Origin: an uncultured Ruminococcus sp.
GTDB lineage: Bacteria; Bacillota; Clostridia; Oscillospirales; Acutalibacteraceae
Assembly (NCBI GenBank): GCA_902800065.1
Contig: CADCDE010000030.1
Coordinates: 1-55,885, forward strand
Length of the DNA stretch: 55,885 nucleotides
Reading direction: 5' to 3'
The notes under the pieces are model-generated. The model was not told the DNA's origin. It did no database searches and worked only from the letters and a program-made list of their open reading frames with translations. Below, piece by piece: positions 1 to 7,808 of this stretch (positions are counted from its first letter, which is position 1; each line of letters begins with the position of its first letter). The position numbers and the translations under genes are program-made.

Positions 1-37
1 GAGTGAGAGGCTTATGGCTTCTCGCTCCCTATTTTTG
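1..37 (+). terminator. Terminator hairpin, copy 1 of a repeated family
   Basis: Stem GAGTGAGAGGC pairs with GCTTCTCGCTC (with G-U pairs) around a short loop and is followed by a T-rich tract (tatttttg). It would end a transcript entering from the left of the window. Near-identical hairpins occur at 17588 and 26566, each ending one of the two operons of the injection-system region. Confidence 0.75.
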
Positions 38-167
38 TTGCGATAAGAAATCATGGACTTTTTGGAATTTTATGGCTTATGAGCGTGATTTTTGACCTAT
101 CTGTTTATTGAAGTATGTACACATTGAGAAAGAATATTCAAGATTTTGATGTTTTTTTATATATGTA

Positions 168-196
168 TTGTTTTTGGGTAAAATATGTGCTATAAT
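168..196 (+). promoter_or_regulatory. Sigma-A-type promoter for operon A
   Basis: TTGTTT at 168-173 and TATAAT at 191-196 are separated by 17 bp, and the first start codon lies about 38 bp downstream. All genes from 234 to about 17.1 kb run the same way with short gaps or overlaps, so this is the likely promoter of the whole unit. The rest of 38-167 contains nothing I can identify. Confidence 0.6.
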
Positions 197-233
197 ACAC
201 AAAAGATATTTTATTTAGGATGTATTTTTAGTT

Positions 234-1475
234 ATGAGGAACAAGTATTTGAATAAAGATACACAGTTTATTTGTCAATCGGGAGTGAATGTTCGGTTTA
301 TAAGTCAGAACTGTATTCAAAATGTGAGGGTGATGGGTAAAGGTATTTTGACGGATAAATGTATATTGAAACTTAGCGGAACACCTCAGCCGGGGCAGTG
401 TCCGTTTACTCCCGATCCATCTAAAAACGGTGCACCGCCGGGACCTTGTGCGAGTGTCATAATAGGCGGAAGTGGATGGAATAATTCATCATCTTTGAAA
501 ATATCAGGTCAGTCGGCACTGAAAAGTGATTGTTCATTGAACTGTCCTTTGGGTGGAGTAATAAAGCCGTCTCCACCTACATTTGTCAGTTTGAGTGTCG
601 GTGACGATGCAGATACTGTTAAAACAGAGTCATCTCAGAAAAACAGTATCACTGAAAACGAGAATGTCAGAAAAGAATTGTATCATACAGAACATAATGA
701 AGTTGTTTCAGACATATCGGATGATAAATACGCACTTTGTAACAGCGATAAATGTGATATGGCGGAAAGCTGCCCATATCTGAAGACCTCTTGTGAGCTG
801 GCTGAAACCGATGAAAGCAAGAATGCAAGTATATTACAGAAAAATATGGGTTTGGATTCGGATTGTGGGAAAATAGAATCTTGTTATTGGAATGGTTTTC
901 AATGTTCCGTGCAGTATCATCATATAATACCGGTCAATCAGTGCTTTAAGGAATTTCCATCTCTTGTCAGGCTGGCAAATTTCTACGGATATGATATCAA
1001 TAACAAAAAGAACGGCATTTGTCTGCCGGGAATGTCAAGGGGGTATAACGGAAGTTCGGAACGTGAAAAATTAGAGATAGCTTTTTATGTAATGGATCGT
1101 CTGAAAATGCAATGGCATAAAGGTTCTCATTCCTATTCCGATCCGTTTGAGGAGATGAAAGGGATTTCTCAAAAAGCTGACAGGATATTCAAAAATGAAA
1201 TGGATCATTTCAAAACTTACAAAACCTCTGTAAATGAAATTCTTCAGAAATATCAAAATACGCTTTTTAATAGAAAAATATGCAGAGCAAAAAACTATGA
1301 ACTGCAAAAGAAGAAATTTTGTGAAGATATGGATCATATATGCAAAAAAATAGAACTGAAAATTCGTGATTTTGAGCGTGATCCGAAGAAATGTACAGGC
1401 TTTTATGTTTCCAAAAAGGCATTGTATTATGCTCATTATGATGTTTTAAAAGATTATATTGATGAGATATTTTAA
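234..1475 (+). CDS. PAAR-like (DUF4280-type) spike-tip protein with C-terminal AHH/HNH nuclease toxin
   Basis: This 413-residue protein looks like an effector carried on the tip of a VgrG spike. Residues about 30-120 are a Cys/Pro/Gly-rich PAAR-like domain of the DUF4280 type, with scattered Cys, a GPC motif and a closing CPLGGVIKP. A hydrophilic Cys-containing linker follows. At about residue 228 the motif YHHIIPVNQCF, then DINNKKNGICLPG and WHKGSHSYSDPF, match the HNH/Endonuclease VII-fold AHH toxin family, with catalytic His residues visible. The last ~120 residues are helical and charged. The next gene encodes an Imm11-type protein, the expected antidote. Inferred role: DNA-degrading antibacterial or anti-host effector. 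The ribosome binding site is weak (AGGA, 13 nt upstream), so translation may be low. The PAAR and nuclease assignments rest on motif recognition, not on a search. Confidence 0.82.
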   Translation: MRNKYLNKDTQFICQSGVNVRFISQNCIQNVRVMGKGILTDKCILKLSGTPQPGQCPFTPDPSKNGAPPGPCASVIIGGSGWNNSSSLKISGQSALKSDCSLNCPLGGVIKPSPPTFVSLSVGDDADTVKTESSQKNSITENENVRKELYHTEHNEVVSDISDDKYALCNSDKCDMAESCPYLKTSCELAETDESKNASILQKNMGLDSDCGKIESCYWNGFQCSVQYHHIIPVNQCFKEFPSLVRLANFYGYDINNKKNGICLPGMSRGYNGSSEREKLEIAFYVMDRLKMQWHKGSHSYSDPFEEMKGISQKADRIFKNEMDHFKTYKTSVNEILQKYQNTLFNRKICRAKNYELQKKKFCEDMDHICKKIELKIRDFERDPKKCTGFYVSKKALYYAHYDVLKDYIDEIF

Positions 1476-1490
1476 GGGAGTGAAATACCG

Positions 1491-2018
1491 GTGAAAAATT
1501 ACTATGTAATGGAAGCGTCCTCAAATGTTGCAGAATATATCAGGATTAAGGATTTTCCGGAGAAGATCAAGCTTGCCTGTTCATTGTCTGAGTTTCAGTA
1601 TATAGACCGTAGTATTTTATATCTTGAATTGGATGAAAACAGCGGAAATGTATGTCAGGATATTATTTACAGTGAAGGCGTTCTGCTGATATCGGAGAAA
1701 GTGAAAAACTTTTTTGATTCTCTGAAAATAGACTATCTTTTTTATAAAAAAACTGTCATAGAGCAATCTGAAACCGGCAGAGAAGAATTTTACTGGCTGA
1801 CAGTGCCGTTCAGAATAGATTGTCTTGATTTTGAAGAAAGTGAAATAGATACTGTGCTGGAATCAGCTGATAAGATCGTGATTGATGATGATAAAACAGG
1901 CAGGTTTGATATTTTTAAATTGAGTGGTGTTACAAATTTTGAAATTATTTTGACGGAAAGATTGGCTTGCAAAATGAAAGAACAGGATTTTTCAGGAATG
2001 CATATCTATCGTATTTAA
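1491..2018 (+). CDS. Imm11/DUF1629-type immunity protein
   Basis: This 175-residue cytoplasmic protein lies 15 bp downstream of the PAAR-nuclease gene. It starts with GTG behind AAGGGAG. The C-terminal signature, FEIILTERLACKMKE followed by a G-x-x-I/F-Y-R-I ending, matches the Imm11 (DUF1629, MXAN_0049-like) family, whose members end in an 'I(F/L)ISERL...GVxFxP(I/L)' pattern. Imm11 proteins are found as antidotes beside polymorphic toxins. It most likely binds and blocks the upstream AHH nuclease in the producing cell. No signal peptide is present, as expected for an inhibitor of a cytoplasmic nuclease. Family membership is inferred from the C-terminal pattern; binding to this toxin is inferred from adjacency. 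Confidence 0.7.
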   Translation: MKNYYVMEASSNVAEYIRIKDFPEKIKLACSLSEFQYIDRSILYLELDENSGNVCQDIIYSEGVLLISEKVKNFFDSLKIDYLFYKKTVIEQSETGREEFYWLTVPFRIDCLDFEESEIDTVLESADKIVIDDDKTGRFDIFKLSGVTNFEIILTERLACKMKEQDFSGMHIYRI

Positions 2019-2035
2019 GGAGGAAAAAAAGCAGA

Positions 2036-4252
2036 ATGGGTAAAATTATGGAACCAATGAAAATGGTAAAACAGACGGGGACAACTATTATATTTGAGGA
2101 GTTCAATAAGCAGAAGACAGACCTTTATACTTTGCTGACTAGAGATGAAACTCCTATCGCATTGGAAAAATTCAAAAATTATCTGATAGGTGATGAAAGC
2201 GAAATCGCTGTGAGGAGCTTTAGCGAGTTCATTGAGAAATTCGCTCCTACTATATATGAAACGGTTGTGAAAACAGGGGAAAATACCTCTCAGTTTATCT
2301 ATCATTTTGAAAAACCGGAGGGCGAGTGTGTAGAGATACAACTGAAAGATCATGCATTTTATAAAATGATTTTGGCAATGATGGACAGAAAGGGAAGCAG
2401 TGCAAAAGGGAATCTTGAATTTTCCTATGATGATCTTAAAAAAGCACTTACTCCTCAGTCGGAGATGGAAGAATGTAAGCGTATCAGAAAAAATCTGCAA
2501 AGTAATACGGATACATACCTGAAGTTGCTTGAAGAGGGTGGACCAAGCTCCGAAATAGAAAGATTTGCCGAGAATATCGAGATGTATCGTGACCGTATTA
2601 TCAGTAAATATAAAAATAAGAGTCCCTTGGCACTGTTGCCTCTGCTTATCGCTGACAAGCAGAGACAGCTTGATACCATGAATGAGGCACTCGCCAACTC
2701 AGCCGAAAGCAGTACAGGTGGTCTTCCTTCTGCGTCGTGCCAATATACATTTGATAATACGGGCAATCTGCTTTTGATTGAACGGAGTGTTTCCGATGAC
2801 AGTGAAACAGCCGTTTCAAGTCAGAATACGGCATTGGTAGAGGCTTTGAGAGGGGATTTTCAGGATTTTGCTCCGGATACGATAAGAGAAAATCAATATA
2901 TAGAAAATCTGGTTGTCAGTGCATTTGTTCCAACAGGAGGCTCCCAGCTTTCCGTTCAGAACAGTGAAGAACTGGAAAGACAGAAAAAGCAGTATCAAGA
3001 TGTGTATAAAGACAGTCTTGCAAACTTTGCAAAAGCAGTATCGGAAGCTGTGGAAAAATTCATAGGTGTAAAAGCCTTTTTTGACCATGCAGCCTTTGAC
3101 GGAAAGTTGGCAGATGATGTATATTTGATTATTGCCAATTGCAGGATCGGCACTATATTAAATAACGAGGAAGCTAAAAAAAGATTTGAAAAATATTTTA
3201 AAACACTAAGCAATGAAAAGGATATCAACAGGATATGGTTTGGAATTATCCCTGCCGTTTTGAACAAGGACGATAATGTTTCTGCTGTGAAAAAGACCAG
3301 AACAGATCCCTTCGGAAGAAGGACATACAATAAGGAAACGAAAAAGAAGTCTGATTTTGATCTTACTACACTTGATGAAACCAAAGAAATGCTGAAGATA
3401 CTTACAGAGGCAAAAATCATGACATTCGTGAGCTATAAAGGCTCCGAAAATACAGGCTTTACCGAATTGAATACCGAAAAAATCAAGAAATATAAAGAAG
3501 ACTTTGCAAGCGTCGAAAGTGAATATGCAGTATTCTGCTATCCGAATTTCACAATACTTCCCAAAGAAAGAAATGACGTGAAAATCGGTACGGAATATGA
3601 TTCCAACGAAAAAAAATCGAAGGATGTAAAGATACAAATACCTGGAATATATCTTGACGCATCTTATGTTGCAGCAGGTATTACAGTCGGTACACAGAAT
3701 CATAGGCTCCTTCAAGCCAAGGGATTCAAGGTCAATCCCAAATATCCTTGTGTGCGTTTCGATATCGAACTTGATGATAACTTCAAGAAAATTACAACAA
3801 CACTTAACCGTGAAACGACTACCGAAATGGATAAAAATATAAAAAATGCAATACTTGAGGAGCATTTTGGATTTGTGTTTGCTGACAATAAGCTTGTTTA
3901 TGACGGAAAAGTGATCAATAATGCCTATGTGATGAATGCCCGTACATTGTGCAGTGACAAGGGAGTTTACAAAAATATTTATAAAACGCTTGTCAGAAAT
4001 CTTGTCAGTCAGATGCTTTACTGCCTGAGTGACAAGATTACAGGAAAAATTGTAGGTCAGTTTGTTGATGATTATGTCGAAAGCTGGAAAAATGACAATA
4101 AGGATATTGACAAGAATTATGCTAACAAGATACTCCTGAAGGGCGAAAGCATCGAACTTGACAAGGCATCAAGAAAGATACTTGTCAGATTCAATAAAGA
4201 GGAAGAATTCTGGAATGACATTAAAATTGATGACAATGAAAGCGAGGAATAA
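2036..4252 (+). CDS. Large structural protein, possible contractile sheath (TssC/tail-sheath-like)
   Basis: A 738-residue soluble protein. The start chosen is ATG 2036, 12 bp after a perfect AAGGAGG; the frame is open further upstream, but that would overlap the immunity gene. Residues about 150-330 are helical and charged. The last third carries features resembling tail-sheath and TssC C-termini: an ASYVAAG segment, a GFKVNPKYP segment, then an N-A-R-T-L motif and a long helical stretch ending in a DDYVESW-like motif. Position supports this: the gene lies immediately before the tube (Hcp-like) and spike (VgrG) genes, where phages and type VI systems place the sheath. No separate TssB is visible. 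The similarity is faint and could be coincidental; a different structural or chaperone role is possible. Confidence 0.45.
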   Translation: MGKIMEPMKMVKQTGTTIIFEEFNKQKTDLYTLLTRDETPIALEKFKNYLIGDESEIAVRSFSEFIEKFAPTIYETVVKTGENTSQFIYHFEKPEGECVEIQLKDHAFYKMILAMMDRKGSSAKGNLEFSYDDLKKALTPQSEMEECKRIRKNLQSNTDTYLKLLEEGGPSSEIERFAENIEMYRDRIISKYKNKSPLALLPLLIADKQRQLDTMNEALANSAESSTGGLPSASCQYTFDNTGNLLLIERSVSDDSETAVSSQNTALVEALRGDFQDFAPDTIRENQYIENLVVSAFVPTGGSQLSVQNSEELERQKKQYQDVYKDSLANFAKAVSEAVEKFIGVKAFFDHAAFDGKLADDVYLIIANCRIGTILNNEEAKKRFEKYFKTLSNEKDINRIWFGIIPAVLNKDDNVSAVKKTRTDPFGRRTYNKETKKKSDFDLTTLDETKEMLKILTEAKIMTFVSYKGSENTGFTELNTEKIKKYKEDFASVESEYAVFCYPNFTILPKERNDVKIGTEYDSNEKKSKDVKIQIPGIYLDASYVAAGITVGTQNHRLLQAKGFKVNPKYPCVRFDIELDDNFKKITTTLNRETTTEMDKNIKNAILEEHFGFVFADNKLVYDGKVINNAYVMNARTLCSDKGVYKNIYKTLVRNLVSQMLYCLSDKITGKIVGQFVDDYVESWKNDNKDIDKNYANKILLKGESIELDKASRKILVRFNKEEEFWNDIKIDDNESEE

Positions 4253-4255
4253 TGA

Positions 4256-4678
4256 ATGAAATACATTTTAACAATTCAGGGGGACAGCGGAAATATCGTT
4301 ATCAGGTCTGAAAATAACAAAGGAATTATCAAAAAAGTTGATTTTCTGATATCACAGGACGAGCTTGATACGAGCGATAAATCGGAAAAAATGTTCAATA
4401 CGGTTGTTGTAAGAGGAACGATTGATGATAAAACACAGTCTGAAACAAAGGAACTTCTTGAATGGTCCATGAAAACAGCAAAAACGGAGGCATATAAGAA
4501 TGTATCTTTGATTATCAAAAAAGATGAGGATGTTATCAGGGACTACTATATGAAAGATATGTTCTGTACAAAGTACCTTGAATTTTTTGATGAGGGTTCC
4601 GACAGCAGCAAAGGTGAATTCATACTGGAAATGAGGCAGAGAAAAGGCTCGATTGAAACCATAGTCGTTGAATGTTGA
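4256..4678 (+). CDS. Hcp-like tail-tube protein
   Basis: A small 140-residue, beta-rich, acidic protein whose start codon lies 3 bp after the stop of the preceding gene. The pattern is alternating strands, a central helix (about residues 60-80, containing ELLEWSMKTAKTE), then paired strands with YYMKDMFCTKYLEFFDEGS and a final strand rich in Glu and Arg. This matches the size and topology of Hcp and phage tail-tube proteins, where one helix packs against two beta sheets and a loop near FxxxY closes the ring. It sits directly before the VgrG gene, the usual tube-spike order. Predicted role: hexameric inner tube of the injection apparatus. The fold assignment is by pattern and context. Confidence 0.68.
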   Translation: MKYILTIQGDSGNIVIRSENNKGIIKKVDFLISQDELDTSDKSEKMFNTVVVRGTIDDKTQSETKELLEWSMKTAKTEAYKNVSLIIKKDEDVIRDYYMKDMFCTKYLEFFDEGSDSSKGEFILEMRQRKGSIETIVVEC

Positions 4679-4688
4679 GGAGAACATG

Positions 4689-5987
4689 ATGAAAATAAGC
4701 GGATTTGAAAATATTATATGCATTGATGAATTTGTTTATCGCCTAGCTGTTGACGAACATGAGGAATGTAATTTCACAGTATCGGTTTCCGACAGGGAAT
4801 TAGATAGCTGTGTCGGACAGCTTGGAAACAAATGCACAGTGGAAAACGGTGATTTCAAATTCTGCGGGACTGTTACGGAAATTTCTGTGAGAAGATATTT
4901 CAGCAGTAATTCTCTTGACGTGAAGATAAAGGGAGATACGATAAAATATGACAATGACAAAAAATATCGTATCTTCCAGAATGAAAATAAGACTGCTTCG
5001 GACATATTGAACTGCACTTCTATGTCTGAGGCAGTTTGTTTTCTTGAACAAGATAAAAATATCAAGGAAATTATCGTTCAGCACAATGAAACGGACTGGG
5101 ATTTTGCATTGAGGCTGGCTCATTATCTCAATAAGCATATCTACCCCGGTGAAACGGTGCGATTCGGTGATCCGCAGAAGGAAACACTCTCTCTTGAAGA
5201 AAAAAATATTATTGATATGAAACTGACTTTAAGAGAGAAAAAAAGTGAATGTTCGTGCACAACAAGAAAAAATCTGAATTTTGGCGGAAAGGTCAACATC
5301 AATGGAAAGGTTTTTACTGTTGATGAATATATTTATCGGCTTGTGAAAGAAGAATATATCAAAGAATATCATTTAACGGAATACTGTTCCGATTATATCA
5401 ACGGTACGCTTCCCTGCTATACACTCACTGCAAAGGTGAAGAATAATAATGATACAGATAAAAAAGGCAGGCTTCAACTGGAATTTATGGAGCCGTATGA
5501 AGATACAATGAAAGATCAGCCGTGTATGATAGAAATGGATTCTTTGTGGGCTTCAAAATCAAACGGATTGGTAATGATACCCTCAGTGGATGATATTGTA
5601 ATAGTCGCCATTAATGACAAAACGGCAAGGGTAACGGCTGTTAAACGTACAGAGGCATTTGGAGAGGCATATGAAGACTGCAATACAAAATATATATTGA
5701 TAAATAAAAATATATACGCTCTGTGGAATGAAGAAAAACTTCATATCAAGTTTGGAGATAAAATAGAAATAATTGTTGATGAAGAAAGTATTTCTAATAT
5801 CAATGACAAAAGTCTTGTCAGAATCAATGAAAAAGGGATATATCTTGACACAGGCAAAACACAGGCTCAATTTGAAGACGGTACAAAACTGAAAACAGAC
5901 AGCCTTGAGATAGAGGCTCAGAAAAAAGCAGGTATTACTTCAGCAAAAGTAGATATAAAGGGAAACAGCGGGGTGAATATAAATTGA
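4689..5987 (+). CDS. vgrG: VgrG/phage gpD-gp5-like spike protein
   Basis: A 432-residue spike. GAGGAG at 4677-4682 selects the ATG at 4689 (an adjacent ATG is at 4686). The N-terminal half resembles the phage late-control protein gpD fold, including the hallmark QHNETDWDFALRLAHYL near residues 130-150. A middle stretch beginning KGRLQLEFMEP and containing WASKSNGLVMIP is the gp5-type OB-fold. The last ~100 residues are repetitive beta strands (GIYLDTG, LKTDSLEIEAQ, VDIKGNSG) like the triangular needle of VgrG. It forms a trimer that caps the tube and receives the PAAR tip encoded at 234. The protein is shorter than proteobacterial VgrG (600 or more residues). It overlaps the next gene by 4 bp, so the two are translationally coupled. 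Confidence 0.9.
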   Translation: MKISGFENIICIDEFVYRLAVDEHEECNFTVSVSDRELDSCVGQLGNKCTVENGDFKFCGTVTEISVRRYFSSNSLDVKIKGDTIKYDNDKKYRIFQNENKTASDILNCTSMSEAVCFLEQDKNIKEIIVQHNETDWDFALRLAHYLNKHIYPGETVRFGDPQKETLSLEEKNIIDMKLTLREKKSECSCTTRKNLNFGGKVNINGKVFTVDEYIYRLVKEEYIKEYHLTEYCSDYINGTLPCYTLTAKVKNNNDTDKKGRLQLEFMEPYEDTMKDQPCMIEMDSLWASKSNGLVMIPSVDDIVIVAINDKTARVTAVKRTEAFGEAYEDCNTKYILINKNIYALWNEEKLHIKFGDKIEIIVDEESISNINDKSLVRINEKGIYLDTGKTQAQFEDGTKLKTDSLEIEAQKKAGITSAKVDIKGNSGVNIN

Positions 5988-7171
5988 ATTATCATATCAA
6001 CAAGGAATCATTGAGAGAGCTTATAGATAAATATGGATTTTCGCCGGATATAAAAAAAGTTATGTCTGATCTATGTGATTACTCAGAAGAGGTACTTGAC
6101 AGAATGGAGAAAAATATACTTTATTCCAAAGCTCAGCTTAGTGCCTGCAGATTCATATCATTGCTCATGGATTGCCACAATGTAGAGGAATACGGGGAAT
6201 TGTCATCTGTATATAGCATGAACACATCCAATTATAATATATTTGTCAATGCCGATTACGAGGAACTGAAAGAAATAATTGGGGATAACGGTCAGCCACG
6301 AATTTATAAAGGTTTTTACAGATCAAAAAATGATACGTTTGAATTTGAATATACTCTGAGATTTAATGACCGTTATTTGAAAATACAGGAACTGATATTT
6401 GATCTGGCAAATTTATATAAAACAGAAAATGCTGTTCTTTTTTCGCCATATATCAGAAAATTTTTTGATGTATGCATTTCGGAGGAAATACCAAAAAATA
6501 TAAAACCTGAGAATATCAGCTATGAATTTGAGAAAAATCATATCCCTGTCATTACCGATGCTGTTTTGCTGTGGAATTTCAGCGTTACGGAAACGGAGCT
6601 TATCAGGGCAGATGCCAAAATACCATATGGTCAGACAGTAAAATACCGCTATCATTTTAACAGCAAAAAAAATTCCTCCTGTTTCATACTGCCCAAAAAT
6701 AATCAGACGATAATATATGGAATAGACGCAAATGAAAATGGAATAGATATTTCTTTGGACCACGAATTTGAGGAGTTTATTCTTTTTGAATACCGTGATG
6801 TTGACTTTCAGAACAGCAAATATAAAAAAATGGAGTCAGCAGGCAGACTGTATTCCAATTTTACGGATAAAAATTGTCTTGCAGCAAAAAGAATATTATC
6901 ACAATGTGATATAGAATATGCAATCTATCCTTTCAGAGACTATCAAGGAATACAATGTGAAATAACGCAAAAGCTGAATGAGATATGCAAGCGTTATTCA
7001 TATAAGTACAGACCGTCACCTTCAAGGCAGATGAGCAGTCGTAAACTTAGAAGAGTTATGCTTAAATTTACTTTTGAAAGAAATGAGCAATTCAAACATG
7101 ACTATATCAATTATGTTCTGGATTATCTTGATTATTACTATCCCGAAATAGAATGGGTAGGTGGAATGTGA
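5984..7171 (+). CDS. Unrecognised protein, possible baseplate component
   Basis: A 395-residue soluble protein starting at a TTG that overlaps the VgrG stop, with GGGGTGA upstream. I do not recognise a family. It has a helical N-terminus, a middle section with many aromatic and beta-prone stretches (PYIRKFF, LLWNFSVTETEL, FEEFILFEYRDVDF) and a basic, Arg/Lys-rich C-terminus with RQMSSRKLRRVMLKF. There is no signal peptide or membrane segment. In phage and type VI loci the genes next to the spike usually encode baseplate wedges (TssE, F, G or K), so a wedge role is possible, but no TssF or TssG signature is visible. It overlaps the next start (ATGTGATG), so the two are translationally coupled. 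Confidence 0.85.
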   Translation: MNYHINKESLRELIDKYGFSPDIKKVMSDLCDYSEEVLDRMEKNILYSKAQLSACRFISLLMDCHNVEEYGELSSVYSMNTSNYNIFVNADYEELKEIIGDNGQPRIYKGFYRSKNDTFEFEYTLRFNDRYLKIQELIFDLANLYKTENAVLFSPYIRKFFDVCISEEIPKNIKPENISYEFEKNHIPVITDAVLLWNFSVTETELIRADAKIPYGQTVKYRYHFNSKKNSSCFILPKNNQTIIYGIDANENGIDISLDHEFEEFILFEYRDVDFQNSKYKKMESAGRLYSNFTDKNCLAAKRILSQCDIEYAIYPFRDYQGIQCEITQKLNEICKRYSYKYRPSPSRQMSSRKLRRVMLKFTFERNEQFKHDYINYVLDYLDYYYPEIEWVGGM

Positions 7172-7794
7172 TGTCGTATATATGGGAAGATTATCGTCCT
7201 GAAAAAATATTCCGCACAGGCAAAAAAATATCTCCGTATATGGAAATAGCGGAAAATAACAGTGTACTGTGTGAGGTCAATCCGCTGATAAGATTCAGTG
7301 AAATATTTTCGGACAGCGATATTTTATCCGAAAATGAAGCGTTGGAAAATATAGTTTTTCACTATCTTGCCATGACGGATATGCTCAGCGGCATCAATGA
7401 AAGTCAAGTAAAAGTGAATTGGCTTGAAAAAGAGATATTAAAGGGCAGTTTTGGTGAAAAGCTGAAAGACAACTGGGAAGTGATACAGCTCAGACATCAG
7501 GAAATATTGCTTTATACACTTCTGCACAAGCTGGAAACACAGCAGATAGAAAATGAATTTTTCAATGCCTGTAAAAAGCTTTTTGAAAGTACATCGCTGA
7601 TATACGAAAAAAACACGGATACATATTATTTCTACATCAGTGAAGATAAGACGGAATATAATGAAATGCTGCTTGATACAGCAGTGATGATGTTCTGGGA
7701 TATACAGTACAGACTTGAAATTATATGGAAAAATCACTACGGTATCATAGATTCTGATGATACCATGAAAATACACAATATTTATATATTATAA
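7171..7794 (+). CDS. Unrecognised acidic helical protein
   Basis: A 207-residue cytoplasmic protein. The chosen ATG at 7171 overlaps the stop of the preceding gene and follows GGTAGGTGG; a GTG-type extension upstream is less likely. The sequence is acidic, mostly helical and Tyr/Trp-rich (SYIWEDYRP at the start, WDIQYRLEIIWKNHYG near the end). There is no signal peptide, transmembrane segment or metal-binding motif. The family is unknown to me. Tight coupling to the 395-residue gene suggests the two proteins work together, possibly in a baseplate or assembly subcomplex. Only that it is a genuine coding region is well supported. Confidence 0.8.
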   Translation: MSYIWEDYRPEKIFRTGKKISPYMEIAENNSVLCEVNPLIRFSEIFSDSDILSENEALENIVFHYLAMTDMLSGINESQVKVNWLEKEILKGSFGEKLKDNWEVIQLRHQEILLYTLLHKLETQQIENEFFNACKKLFESTSLIYEKNTDTYYFYISEDKTEYNEMLLDTAVMMFWDIQYRLEIIWKNHYGIIDSDDTMKIHNIYIL

Positions 7795-7808
7795 AGGAGA
7801 AGATGAAA

